Below, in pieces: positions 25,760 through 34,839 of a stretch of DNA of 64,000 bases. The DNA is from DOZZ01 sp963792655 (GTDB taxonomy: Bacteria; Acidobacteriota; Terriglobia; Bryobacterales; Bryobacteraceae). The first letter of the stretch is position 1, and every line of letters begins with the position of its first letter. Under the pieces are notes generated by a model. That model made no database searches, was not told where the DNA came from, and saw nothing but the letters and a program-made list of their open reading frames with translations. Location: assembly GCA_963792655.1 (NCBI GenBank), contig CAWBWU010000001.1:1-64000 (forward strand), in the 5' to 3' direction. The position numbers and the translations under genes were made by a program.

Positions 25760-26952
25760 AGATTCTTTGGGTCAAGCTGGACTTTCTGCATCCGACCAAT
25801 CGCGGCGGGCAGATTCGCACGCTCGAAACGTTGAAGCGGCTGCATGCACGGAATGAAGTGCACTACGTCGCGTATGACGATCCGTCGCAGCCCGAAGGAC
25901 GCGAGCGCGCCAGCGAGTATGCCAGCCGTGTATTCGCGGTGAACCGTCCCATCCCTGCGCGCGGCTCGCTAGGTTTCTGGAAGCAATTGGCTGCCAATGT
26001 TGTGTCGCCGCTGCCATTGGCCGTCGGGCGTTACGAGTCGACTGAGATGAAGCGCATGTTGGCGGGACTGACAGAAAACGAAAGCTACGATGCTGTGGTT
26101 TGCGACTTTCTTTCTTCCGCGCCGAATATGCCGCAGATCGAGAAGTCGGTGCTGTTTCAGCACAATGTCGAGACGATGATCTGGCGGCGACACGCGCAAC
26201 ATGCGAGAGACCCGTTGCGGCGTTTCTACTTCCGTCAGCAAGCGGAGCGCATGTTCCAATGCGAGCGCGAGTACTGCCGCCGGGCTGCGCAAGTGATTGC
26301 CGTGTCTCCGCAAGACGCCGCCACCATGCAGCAGATGTTCGGAGTGGAACGCGTAACCGACGTGCCGACTGGCGTGGATACCGAATATTTCGAAAGGCCG
26401 CGGAATGTTGCACAGGGTACAGGCATCGTGTTTTGCGGCGCAATGGATTGGATGCCGAACATCGACGGAGCCCAGTGGTTCACCGCCGAAGTGTTACCGT
26501 TGATTCGGCAGCGCTACCCTGACTGTACTTTGACGCTCGCCGGCCGTTCACCCGCTGCTGCCGTTCAGGCGCTGGCGCGAGACCCCAAAGTTGTTGTGAC
26601 CGGAACTGTTGCGGACATTCGCCCCTATGTCTGGGGAGCGTCGATCGCCATTGTGCCGTTGCGCATTGGCGGTGGAACACGCTTGAAAATCTACGAAGCC
26701 ATGGCTTCGGGCGTACCCGTGGTGTCCACGCGCATTGGCGCCGAAGGCCTGGCCGTTACGGCGGAACGCGATATCCTGCTGGCCGATTCAGCAGCGGATT
26801 TCGCCAGTGCTTGCGTTCGGTTGCTCGACGACGCGGAGCTGCGCCGGCGCGTGAGCGAGACGGCGCTGCACCTGGTTCGTTCCGAGTTTTCCTGGGAAAA
26901 GGTCACCCGGCGGTTCGAAGATATTCTGCAGGCTGCGGCCTGTGCTGCCTGA
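25756..26952 (+). CDS. GT4-family glycosyltransferase
   Basis: 398 residues, a GT-B fold enzyme. N-terminal MKILWVKLDFLHPTNRGGQIRTLETLKRL marks the acceptor side; the donor side has GIVFCGAMDWMPNIDGAQWF and the nucleotide-sugar motif GGTRLKIYEAMASGVPVVSTRIGAEGL, with the retaining-family Glu of YEAMA. The PTGVDTEYF segment is typical of 'glycosyltransferase involved in cell wall biosynthesis, PEP-CTERM/exosortase-associated' types. Cytoplasmic; substrate unknown. Overlaps asnB by ATGA. Confidence 0.9.
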   Translation: MKILWVKLDFLHPTNRGGQIRTLETLKRLHARNEVHYVAYDDPSQPEGRERASEYASRVFAVNRPIPARGSLGFWKQLAANVVSPLPLAVGRYESTEMKRMLAGLTENESYDAVVCDFLSSAPNMPQIEKSVLFQHNVETMIWRRHAQHARDPLRRFYFRQQAERMFQCEREYCRRAAQVIAVSPQDAATMQQMFGVERVTDVPTGVDTEYFERPRNVAQGTGIVFCGAMDWMPNIDGAQWFTAEVLPLIRQRYPDCTLTLAGRSPAAAVQALARDPKVVVTGTVADIRPYVWGASIAIVPLRIGGGTRLKIYEAMASGVPVVSTRIGAEGLAVTAERDILLADSAADFASACVRLLDDAELRRRVSETALHLVRSEFSWEKVTRRFEDILQAAACAA

Positions 26953-26953
26953 C

Positions 26954-28504
26954 ATGAGCACTCGTTTCAGCCGCATCGACGCGCTGGTGTTGCTGCTTGC
27001 GATTGCAGCGTTTGTCATCGCGTTCAAGGGCTTCACCGGCAACGGTCCGTATCTCTACGACGAAGCCGATTACATGAACGCGGGCTCGCACGGGTTCACT
27101 GCAAATTACCTGGAACGCCCTTCGCTGACCATCATTGATTTTGTGCAGGCCGGCCTGCACCGCGGAATGGATGCGGGCAAGCGCAAAAGTCTGTCGGAGT
27201 GGGTGCGCAGCAGCGGCGATATCACGTTTCTTCGTCACTTCCACGGCCCCATTTACTTCTACTGGATTTCGCTCGTTGGCCCGCTCGTTCACTTCAGCGA
27301 AGCGGCCATGCGCTTGTCCGGATTTCTATTTCACCTCTGCGCGTTCGTGGTGATTTATGTGTCGCTGCTCTTCCTGGTGGAGAAAGATGCGCGAACCGCG
27401 GCGGTGATTGCGTCGTTCCTGTATCTTCTGAGTTCGCCCGCAATCGGCACCGACGGTCAGATCACTCCGCACATTCCCTACGTGTTGTTTACAGTGCTCA
27501 CCCTGGTGCTGTTTGCGCGTTTTCTGCAAACGGGGCGAACCAATTGGTGGTACGCCGCGGTCGCAAGTTGTGCCCTCGCGTTTTGCAGCATCGAGTATGC
27601 GATTCTCCTGCCGATCACCTTCGCGTGCTGCCTGTTTGTGTTTCGCGAGCGTGTCTTCGGGGGCCGCGACAAACGTGAGATAGTACGTATCGCGCTTCGT
27701 TCCGCAGCGCTGTTCTTCGGAATATTCCTGATCTTATGGCCGATCGGTCTGCTGGAACTCTCTGCTATCAAGAGTTACTTCTATATCGGTTATCTCGCGT
27801 TACTGCGTAAGGGCTCCTTCGGCACCGAACCGTTCTACATGATCTGGTGGCATCGCGTGACAGCGTCGCCCGTGGAATACGGGCTGGCGTTGGTATGCGG
27901 CATCACTGCCGTAGTGCGCTGGCGCAAGACTGGCAGCATCTGGTTGACGCTGCCATGCCTGATTTACGCGGCGTTGATGCTGATCACCACACTTAAGAAC
28001 ACATCTTTGAATCCGACCTACGTCTCGTCTATCCTTCCAGCGTTAGCCGTTGTGTCGGGCGTAGTCATCGCATCGCTTCTCGCGCGCGTAAGGCCGATCG
28101 TGCGTTATGCCGTAACTGCTGTTCTGCTGATCGCCACGGCCGCGGTCGCGTTCCAGCAGTATCAGGATCAGTTGCGCCGTAATCAGGATTTCAGCGTGAC
28201 CGGCGCGCTGGTGCAGTCGGTTCGTGCGTCCGGCGAATCGTTGACATCGATCATGGTGCCCTACGAATACATGCCGACGATGCTCTACTACTTTCCCAAG
28301 TTGAAAGTGCATCCGATATTGCCGACCGACGACACCGCGACGGTATTGAATTCCGTTCACGACGACGGTTATCGCGAGTTAATTTATGTCGGCCACGATT
28401 CAGACGACGTGCCGCGCAAACTGCGCGAACAGTACCATGTCGAATCGCAGGCAATCGGGCCCGCGCCAGCAGGGCTGCAGATGTTTCGCTACCGGCTGAC
28501 ATGA
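26954..28504 (+). CDS. GT39/ArnT-like membrane glycosyltransferase
   Basis: 516 residues from ATG 26954, one base after the previous stop; a GTG at 26942 is an alternative. About a dozen TM helices (ALVLLLAIAAFVIAF, FVVIYVSLLFLVE, ALFFGIFLILWPIGL). The first periplasmic loop holds the acidic pair expected of lipid-phosphosugar users: GPYLYDEADYMN. C-terminal ~90 residues are a soluble part. It likely moves a sugar from polyprenyl phosphate. Overlaps the next gene by ATGA. Confidence 0.85.
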   Translation: MSTRFSRIDALVLLLAIAAFVIAFKGFTGNGPYLYDEADYMNAGSHGFTANYLERPSLTIIDFVQAGLHRGMDAGKRKSLSEWVRSSGDITFLRHFHGPIYFYWISLVGPLVHFSEAAMRLSGFLFHLCAFVVIYVSLLFLVEKDARTAAVIASFLYLLSSPAIGTDGQITPHIPYVLFTVLTLVLFARFLQTGRTNWWYAAVASCALAFCSIEYAILLPITFACCLFVFRERVFGGRDKREIVRIALRSAALFFGIFLILWPIGLLELSAIKSYFYIGYLALLRKGSFGTEPFYMIWWHRVTASPVEYGLALVCGITAVVRWRKTGSIWLTLPCLIYAALMLITTLKNTSLNPTYVSSILPALAVVSGVVIASLLARVRPIVRYAVTAVLLIATAAVAFQQYQDQLRRNQDFSVTGALVQSVRASGESLTSIMVPYEYMPTMLYYFPKLKVHPILPTDDTATVLNSVHDDGYRELIYVGHDSDDVPRKLREQYHVESQAIGPAPAGLQMFRYRLT

Positions 28505-29655
28505 CTTTGTTCGCCATCTGCATCTTCGTTCTGAGCGCGGCGGCGTTTCTCTACGTCCTCGCGGGCTATCCATTGCTGCTGCATTGGATGGCGCAGCGCA
28601 CCTCGAACCCCGTGATCAAAGATGACGTGCTGCGCAGCGTCTCCGTCGTGATCGCAGTGCGCGACGGCGTCAAGTTCGCGGCCGACAAGCTGAACTCCGT
28701 GCTGCAGCTCGACTATCCAAGAGAGCTGGTCGAGATCATTGTCGTTTCCGACGGTTCGGAAGACGGCACCGATGAAGTGGTCGCCCAATTCGCCGGCCGC
28801 GGAGTGCAACTGATTCGCTTGCCGCGGGGCGGGAAAGCCGCAGCCGTCAATGCAGGCATCGCGCGCGCCCGCAACGAAATCTTGATCCTCACGGACATAC
28901 GCCAAAGGCTGCGTGCAGACAGTGTCCGCAACCTGATCGCATGCTTCGGCGATCCTCATGTCGGTACCGTCAGTGGTGAGCTCTCGATTCTTCAAGGCGA
29001 GAGCGAAGAAGAAGCGGACACGGGCCTCTACTGGAAATACGAGATGTGGATGCGCCGCGGCATGAGCGCCATCCATTCCACGTTCGGATCCAATGGACCG
29101 TTCTATGGAATGCGCCGTTCGTTAGCGGTGACGATTCCGCCCGATACTCTGCTCGACGATGTGTATCTACCGATGCCGGGCTACTTCGCGGGGCAGCGCA
29201 TCATCTTGGAAGAAACCGCCAAGGCTTTCGACTATCCGACGTCGCTCGAATCGGAGTTTGGGCGTAAGGTCCGTACGCAAGCAGGGCTGTATCAAACGTT
29301 GCAGCTCTACCCACAACTCATCACCAGGCCCAACCCGATGCGCTTCCACTTCGCGTCGGGAAAGTTCGGCAGGCTCATCATGCCGTGGGCACTACTGTTG
29401 GTCGCCATCTCAAGTTTTGGGTTGCCCCAGCCTTTGCGTTGGGTCGTGCTCGCCGCACAAGCGCTCTTCTACATGTTGGCTTTGGTGGACCTGATCTTGC
29501 CCGAAGGCTTTGCACTCAAACGCGTGACGTCGCCACTCCGCACTTTTTCTATGTTCATGATTGCGGCAGCGCTTGCCGTGAAAGTGTTCTTCGTGCCGCC
29601 GCGCGATCTGTGGAAGCAGACGCGTGTTCGCAAGGTAGAGAACCCGGTGCTGTGA
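28501..29655 (+). CDS. GT2-family membrane glycosyltransferase
   Basis: 384 residues. An N-terminal TM helix (IFVLSAAAFLYVLAGYPLLLHW) precedes a GT-A domain: VSVVIAVRDGVKFAADKLNSVLQLDYP, IIVVSDGSEDGTDEV, GKAAAVNAGIARARNEILILTDIRQRL. The usual DARQ at the end of this strand reads DIRQ, keeping the Asp. Two or three C-terminal TM helices follow (MPWALLLVAISSFG, ALFYMLALVDLIL). Members are processive or single-addition polysaccharide synthases at the inner membrane. Last gene of the 23.8-29.7 kb cluster. Confidence 0.88.
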   Translation: MTLFAICIFVLSAAAFLYVLAGYPLLLHWMAQRTSNPVIKDDVLRSVSVVIAVRDGVKFAADKLNSVLQLDYPRELVEIIVVSDGSEDGTDEVVAQFAGRGVQLIRLPRGGKAAAVNAGIARARNEILILTDIRQRLRADSVRNLIACFGDPHVGTVSGELSILQGESEEEADTGLYWKYEMWMRRGMSAIHSTFGSNGPFYGMRRSLAVTIPPDTLLDDVYLPMPGYFAGQRIILEETAKAFDYPTSLESEFGRKVRTQAGLYQTLQLYPQLITRPNPMRFHFASGKFGRLIMPWALLLVAISSFGLPQPLRWVVLAAQALFYMLALVDLILPEGFALKRVTSPLRTFSMFMIAAALAVKVFFVPPRDLWKQTRVRKVENPVL

Positions 29656-29665
29656 GCGGCTGGCG

Positions 29666-30460
29666 TTAACTGCTGGCGTGAAGAAAGGTTGCTGGCGGGC
29701 TCATCGATGCGCCGAACGCGATGCGCACTTCGGGGTCTGGCGCGAAGCTCGGCGGCATTTTGACGTTCACTTGATAAAGGCCCGCAAAGCCGGGTGCGAC
29801 GCCGGCGTAGTAGATACTCTGCGCAGGCACAGGCGCGCCGTCCACCAGCACGGAGAACGAACTGCGCATGGCAATGGGCTGCGCGCGCACCGCGATCTCG
29901 CCATCGTATAGATCGGGAACCGTGCGGCCCAGGCCTTCGCAATAGAGCACAACCCACTCGTTCGGCATCGCCGGCGCTTTGCTCGAGATGAGTTGTCCAT
30001 TTGCATGCGTTGCGAGCAACGCTGAATCAGGCGTGGTGAAAAAGCCGGGCGCGACATCAGAAAGTGGCATCGCAACCGATGGCCCCGCTAATCCGTTGCG
30101 AACCACCACAAGCTTGGAGTCGCCCGGCAACAAGTCGTTGGGCACCAGAATGTTGATCTGTGTGGGCGAGATGTAATAGAGCCCGGCGGACCGGCCGTCG
30201 ATGATGACGTGAACGCCGCCGAGTTCGATTGGCAAAGCTCCGGCCTGGATTGAACTGGAATCCACAGCCAGCGTCTCTCGTGAAAGTGAGGTGCCGTAGA
30301 TGGTGACGATTGCGTTGGGTGCGAACTGCTGCGGCTGGTTCGTCGCGGCGTTCACGATGCTCGCAGTCGTATAGTACGGGTTGTCGGAGGTCTCCACGTG
30401 CGCCGGACCGGCCAGCATCAGCGTGAGCCCGGCGAGCACGAAGTGGATTGCCGTTATCAA
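29666..30460 (-). CDS. TIGR03437-family secreted protein
   Basis: 264 residues with signal peptide (HFVLAGLTLMLAGPAH). The body is the TIGR03437 'Solibacter' domain: TTASIVNAATNQPQQFAPNAIVTIYGTSLS, GGVHVIIDGRSAGLYYISPTQINILVPNDLLPG, NEWVVLYCEGLGRT, and GVAPGFAGLYQVNVKMP. The family is a large acidobacterial paralogue group, usually attached to other exported domains, here nearly alone. Role unknown; beta-rich, probably adhesive or structural. Convergent with the GT2 gene, 10 bases apart. Confidence 0.88.
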   Translation of the reverse strand: MITAIHFVLAGLTLMLAGPAHVETSDNPYYTTASIVNAATNQPQQFAPNAIVTIYGTSLSRETLAVDSSSIQAGALPIELGGVHVIIDGRSAGLYYISPTQINILVPNDLLPGDSKLVVVRNGLAGPSVAMPLSDVAPGFFTTPDSALLATHANGQLISSKAPAMPNEWVVLYCEGLGRTVPDLYDGEIAVRAQPIAMRSSFSVLVDGAPVPAQSIYYAGVAPGFAGLYQVNVKMPPSFAPDPEVRIAFGASMSPPATFLHASS

Positions 30461-30577
30461 GCCGGAAGACTCCCTCGCTCAGTGTGGCGCATCGTCTGGT
30501 ATCGCTGAACTATCCCCGCACACAGGAGAGATAGGCGGTCTTAGTACGTAAACTTTGACGCAGTGCCCGCCGATTCT

Positions 30578-30913
30578 ATGCACATGAAGGTTCGGATGGA
30601 AAAGCGGCTGTTATGCGCCGACATGATCGAAATACGCTGGCGTGACGCGTTGGGGCTACCGGGCTGTGCCGGCGCGTTGCTCGAAGACATCTCTCGTGAC
30701 GGAGCTTGCCTGCACCTCGAAGAGCACATCAGGCCCGGGCTTCCGGTGAGTGTGCATTACGGTGATGTGGAACTGCACGGGGTGGTGAAGTATTGCGTGT
30801 TCCGCGAAATAGGCTACTTCGCAGGCGTGCACTTCGACGAGGCGAGCCGTTGGACAGCCAGCCGGTTTGAGCCGAAGCACCTGCTGGACCCGTGCAAACT
30901 ACGCTGCAGCTAA
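30578..30913 (+). CDS. PilZ-domain protein
   Basis: About 111 residues; GTG 30563 and ATG 30596 are other possible starts. The motif LEDISRDGACLHLEE corresponds to the (D/N)xSxxG half of the c-di-GMP site, and GVVKYCVFREIGYFAGVHFDE to the C-terminal strands of PilZ. The N-terminal RxxxR is not clearly present (KRLLCADM), so c-di-GMP binding is doubtful. It follows the GT cluster but is separated from it by a gene on the other strand. Confidence 0.75.
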   Translation: MHMKVRMEKRLLCADMIEIRWRDALGLPGCAGALLEDISRDGACLHLEEHIRPGLPVSVHYGDVELHGVVKYCVFREIGYFAGVHFDEASRWTASRFEPKHLLDPCKLRCS

Positions 30914-30936
30914 GAACGGAGTTGACCGGGTCGCGG

Positions 30937-31734
30937 TCAGAACCCCATGATGCTCATGCCGCAATCGACAAAGAGCGTATTGCCTGTGACGCCTCTACTG
31001 AGATCACTGGCCAGGAACACAGCCGTGTCGCCCACTTCGGCGGGATCGGTATTGCGGCGCATCGGCGAGCGTTCCGCGACGGCGTCGATCGCAGTCGAGA
31101 TGCCCTTGACCGCGCGCGCAGAAGCGGTCTTGATGGGGCCTGCGGAAATCGCATTCACGCGAATGTTTTGCGGGCCGAGGTTGCTCGCGAGGTACCGCAC
31201 CGATGCTTCGAGCGATGCTTTCGCGACGCCCATTACGTTGTAGCCTTCGAGCACGCGCGTCGAGCCGATATACGTCAGGGTCATCAGCGAACCGCCATGC
31301 GTCATCAACGGCGCGACTGCGCGTCCAAGCGCAACCAGCGAATAGGCGCTCACGTTTTGTGCGAGCAGAAAACCGTCACGGCTCGTTTCCACAAACGGCC
31401 GCGTGAGATCTTCTCGATTGGCGAACGCCAGACAATGGACCGCAACATCGAGCGGCCGGTTCATGGCTTGCAGAGATTCGGCAAGGCCCGTGATCTCGTC
31501 ATCTTTGGTGACATCACAGGGCAGCAACGCCTTCACGTTCAGGTCGCCAGTGATCGATTCGATGGTCTCTTTCTGCTTGTCGTTCAGGTAGCCGAGCACC
31601 AGGTCCGCCCCTTCGCGAGAAAAAGCATTCGCGATTGCATAAGCAATGCTCCACTTATTCGCAATGCCCAGCACCAGCGTCAGTTTTCCTTCGAGGAGGC
31701 GGCTCACTCGCTCATTGTAAACTACAGGCATCAT
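30937..31734 (-). CDS. fabI: Enoyl-[acyl-carrier-protein] reductase (NADH)
   Basis: 265 residues, the length of FabI. The Rossmann start GKLTLVLGIANKWSIAYAIA has the FabI-type glycine pattern, and the catalytic pair is seen as Tyr and Lys in EGYNVMGVAKASLEASVRYLA. PIKTASARAVKGI fits the substrate-binding loop. It reduces trans-2-enoyl-ACP in fatty acid elongation. The start is either ATG 31734 or a GTG eight codons in (VSRLLEGK), which matches family N-termini better. It is divergent from recG with no bases between if both outermost starts are used. Confidence 0.93.
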   Translation of the reverse strand: MMPVVYNERVSRLLEGKLTLVLGIANKWSIAYAIANAFSREGADLVLGYLNDKQKETIESITGDLNVKALLPCDVTKDDEITGLAESLQAMNRPLDVAVHCLAFANREDLTRPFVETSRDGFLLAQNVSAYSLVALGRAVAPLMTHGGSLMTLTYIGSTRVLEGYNVMGVAKASLEASVRYLASNLGPQNIRVNAISAGPIKTASARAVKGISTAIDAVAERSPMRRNTDPAEVGDTAVFLASDLSRGVTGNTLFVDCGMSIMGF

Positions 31735-33828
31735 TTGCCTTTAGACCTCTCGACGTCCCTTAAATACCTGAAAGGAGTGGGTCCTGCGCGAGCCGCAATG
31801 CTCGAAGCCAAGGGCCTGACGACTGTCGAAGATCTGCTGCAATACCTCCCTTTCCGCTATGAGGACCGCAGCAACGTAAGGCCGATCAACCAGCTTGCTC
31901 CCGGCGCGATGGCAACCGTCATCGCGGAAGTTTCCGACGCGCGGCTCGACGGCTTCAAGCGGCGCAACCTCGCGATATTCAAAGCCGAGTTCACCGACGC
32001 TTCGGGCGGAACGCTGATTGGCACCTGGTTCCACGGCAAACACCTGGCCGGACGCATCGCGCCGGGCGTGAAGATTGCGCTCTACGGAAAGGTGGAGTTC
32101 GATAGCTACAGCCGCGACCTGACCATGATGCATCCGGAGTTCGAGATCCTCAGCGGTGATGAGGACGACGAACCTGCGCTGCACGTGGGGCGGATCGTGC
32201 CGATCTACGAAGCAGCCGGAAAAGTTGGCACGCGCGACTTGCGCAAGCTGATGCACCGCTTGTTCGCTGATCTGGGCGACATCCCTGACCCTATGCCCGT
32301 TGCCATTCTGCAGCGGTTACGCTTGCCGGATCGTGCGACCGCGCTACGCGAGGCGCACTTCCCTCCCTCTGGATCCGACATGCGGCTGCTAAACAGTTTC
32401 CGGTCGCAGGCGCAGTTCCGGCTGATTTATGAAGAGTTCTTCTGGCTCGAATGCGGCTTAGCTCTGCGACGGAGCCAGGCGCGCGTGGCACCGGGCATTG
32501 CTTTCGAAATCACGCCCGAAGTCCGCGAGCAAGTCAAAAAGCTGCTGCCGTTCAAGCCGACCGGCGCACAGAAGCGCGTCATGCAACAGATCGCGGCGGA
32601 CATGCGCGAAGCGGCGCCGATGAACCGTCTGCTGCAAGGCGATGTCGGCAGCGGCAAAACCATCTGCGCCGCACAAGCCGCGGTAATCGCCATCGAGAAC
32701 GGATATCAGGTTGCGATCCTGGCGCCGACTGAGATTCTGGCGACGCAACACTACTCTTCATTCCGCTCGCTCTTTCACCGGATTGGTTACGAACCGCTGC
32801 TGCTCACGGGGTCGTTCACTGCGCGCGAGAAAACCAAGCTCAAGCTGCTGCTCTCGAGCGGCGCCGTGCGCATCGCTATCGGCACGCATGCCTTGATTCA
32901 GGAAGATGTCGGCTTCGAGAAGCTGGGCCTGGTGGTGATCGACGAGCAGCACCGCTTCGGAGTGCGGCAGCGGATGGGAATCATGCAGAAAGGGAAACAT
33001 CCGGACGTGCTGGTCATGACGGCAACGCCTATCCCGCGGACGCTTTCGATGACCCTGTACGGCGACCTGGACGTCTCCATCATTGACGAGCTTCCACCCG
33101 GCCGTCAGCCAATACGCACGCGGCATGTCGAGTCCGATCGCATCGAGCGCGTATGGAGCTTCGTCAAAACGGAAGTGGATGCAGGCCGTCAGGCTTACGT
33201 CGTCTATCCGGTAGTGGAAGAGAGTGAGACGCAGGCCATGAAAGCCGCCACGCAAATGCACGCGCATCTGCGCGAGCACGTCTTCCCCGGGATATCGATT
33301 GGCCTGCTGCATGGCCGGATGCCCGCCGCCGAGAAAGAGGCGGCGATGGCGGACTTCAAATCCGGCAGCACCAAGGTGCTGGTGGCCACCACCGTCATTG
33401 AAGTTGGAGTGGACGTGCCGAATGCAACGGTCATGGTGGTGGAACAGGCGGAACGCTTCGGGCTTGCGCAACTCCACCAATTGCGTGGGCGTGTAGGCCG
33501 TGGCGCGCAGCAAAGCACCTGCATTCTCGTGACGGAAAAGATGAACGACACCGCGCGCGAACGCATCCGTACGCTGGTGGATTCAAACGACGGCTTCTAC
33601 ATCGCGGATATGGATTTGAAGCTGCGCGGTCCCGGCGAATTCTTCGGCACCAAACAATCCGGCATTCCGTCGCTGCGCATTGCCGACATCCTGCGCGACA
33701 CCGAAATTCTGGAAGCCGCGCGGCGTGACGCCATCGCCATGATTGCCGACGCGGAGCATGCCGCGCACCTGACCGACTACGTTAGTAACCACTGGCAGCA
33801 TCGCTATGGGCTGATACTGGCCGGGTAA
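31735..33828 (+). CDS. recG: ATP-dependent DNA helicase RecG
   Basis: 697 residues from TTG 31735, needed to keep LDLSTSLKYLKGVGPARAAML, the conserved N-terminus; the next ATG (31798) would remove it. The wedge/OB domain follows (about 40-200), then SF2 helicase motifs: I GDVGSGKTICAA, II IDEQHRFG, III TATPIPRTLSMTLYGDL, VI QLHQLRGRVGRG, and the C-terminal region GPGEFFGTKQSG. It remodels stalled forks and Holliday junctions. The larger open frame back to 30892 is antisense to fabI and not coding. Confidence 0.95.
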   Translation: MPLDLSTSLKYLKGVGPARAAMLEAKGLTTVEDLLQYLPFRYEDRSNVRPINQLAPGAMATVIAEVSDARLDGFKRRNLAIFKAEFTDASGGTLIGTWFHGKHLAGRIAPGVKIALYGKVEFDSYSRDLTMMHPEFEILSGDEDDEPALHVGRIVPIYEAAGKVGTRDLRKLMHRLFADLGDIPDPMPVAILQRLRLPDRATALREAHFPPSGSDMRLLNSFRSQAQFRLIYEEFFWLECGLALRRSQARVAPGIAFEITPEVREQVKKLLPFKPTGAQKRVMQQIAADMREAAPMNRLLQGDVGSGKTICAAQAAVIAIENGYQVAILAPTEILATQHYSSFRSLFHRIGYEPLLLTGSFTAREKTKLKLLLSSGAVRIAIGTHALIQEDVGFEKLGLVVIDEQHRFGVRQRMGIMQKGKHPDVLVMTATPIPRTLSMTLYGDLDVSIIDELPPGRQPIRTRHVESDRIERVWSFVKTEVDAGRQAYVVYPVVEESETQAMKAATQMHAHLREHVFPGISIGLLHGRMPAAEKEAAMADFKSGSTKVLVATTVIEVGVDVPNATVMVVEQAERFGLAQLHQLRGRVGRGAQQSTCILVTEKMNDTARERIRTLVDSNDGFYIADMDLKLRGPGEFFGTKQSGIPSLRIADILRDTEILEAARRDAIAMIADAEHAAHLTDYVSNHWQHRYGLILAG

Positions 33829-33863
33829 GTAGCGATTGGCAGAGCAACTGCTTAGTGACTTAC

Positions 33864-34823
33864 ATGCGTTGTGCACTTGCTTTGCTCCTGCTTACCCCGC
33901 TCTGGAGCGCTCCGCCCGCATCGTTTTCACCTGACTCGGTAAACGATGCCGCGATCGAACGTCCGCTGAAGCCGAATTCCAGCGGCCCGGCTGTGCTGCG
34001 TCTACAGGTACTGCTTGATCGCGCGCATTTCTCGAGTGGAGAGATCGACGCGACATATGGCAAGAATCTCGAGAGTGCCGTCGCAGCTTATCGCGAAGCG
34101 CACGGTTTACCCGCAGGTGACAGCGTCGACCAGGATGTCTGGCAGGCGCTCGATCAGGACAGCGCACCCGTTCTGTTCAGCTACACACTGGCAAATGAAG
34201 ATGTCAGCGGACCTTTCGTCAAAGTTCCGACCGAGATGGAAGAAAAGGCCAAGCTTCCGGCGCTCGGTTATGAAAACGCGGCCGAAAAGATCAGCGAGAA
34301 ATTCCACGTGAGCCCGTCGCTGCTGGCCCGGATGAATCCTGGCAAGAAGCTGGACACGGCGGGAACTGAGATCGTGGCGCCCAACGTTCTGGAACCGGCG
34401 GAGGCTCGTAAGGCCACGAAGGTTGTCGTGAGCGGAACGACACATACCGTGCAGGCGCTGGATGCCGCGGGCAAAGTTCTGTCGTCTTACCCGGCGACAA
34501 TCGGTAGCGAACACGATCCGCTGCCGGTGGGCACCTGGGCCGTTACCGGTGTGCAGCGCAATCCGACGTTCTTCTATAACTCCGATCTCTTTTGGGATGC
34601 GAATGAGCAGCATGCCAAAGCCAAGATTCCTCCGGGACCGAACAACCCCGTCGGCGTCGTGTGGATCGGGTTAACGAAAGAACACTACGGCATTCACGGT
34701 ACGCCGGAGCCCGGCAAAATCGGCCATACGGAATCGCACGGGTGTATCCGGCTGACGAACTGGGACGCGACGGATCTTGCGCGCATGGTCGGCAAAGGCA
34801 CGCAGGTCGTCATGACCGAATAG
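33864..34823 (+). CDS. L,D-transpeptidase with peptidoglycan-binding domain
   Basis: 319 residues from ATG 33864 with a signal peptide (RCALALLLLTPLWSAPPA). Next comes a PG_binding_1 domain (GPAVLRLQVLLDRAHFSSGEIDATYGKNLESAVAAYREAHGL). A LysM-like middle follows (YENAAEKISEKFHVSPSLLARMNPGKKL). The C-terminal YkuD catalytic domain has HYGIHGTPEPGKIGHTESHGCIRLTNWDA, with the catalytic Cys in SHGCIRL. It makes 3-3 cross-links or anchors proteins in the periplasm. Followed 16 bases later by an M23 endopeptidase gene. Confidence 0.93.
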   Translation: MRCALALLLLTPLWSAPPASFSPDSVNDAAIERPLKPNSSGPAVLRLQVLLDRAHFSSGEIDATYGKNLESAVAAYREAHGLPAGDSVDQDVWQALDQDSAPVLFSYTLANEDVSGPFVKVPTEMEEKAKLPALGYENAAEKISEKFHVSPSLLARMNPGKKLDTAGTEIVAPNVLEPAEARKATKVVVSGTTHTVQALDAAGKVLSSYPATIGSEHDPLPVGTWAVTGVQRNPTFFYNSDLFWDANEQHAKAKIPPGPNNPVGVVWIGLTKEHYGIHGTPEPGKIGHTESHGCIRLTNWDATDLARMVGKGTQVVMTE

Positions 34824-34839
34824 CGTTTACTCTGGTCAG

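Noticed and set aside
30921..30937. TGACC/GGTCA inverted repeat between the PilZ gene and fabI as a terminator
   Set aside because: Short 5-base stem with no T tract.
30892..31734. Open plus-strand frame extending recG upstream by 281 codons
   Set aside because: It is antisense to the clearly real fabI gene and has no RecG-like sequence; high GC keeps it open.
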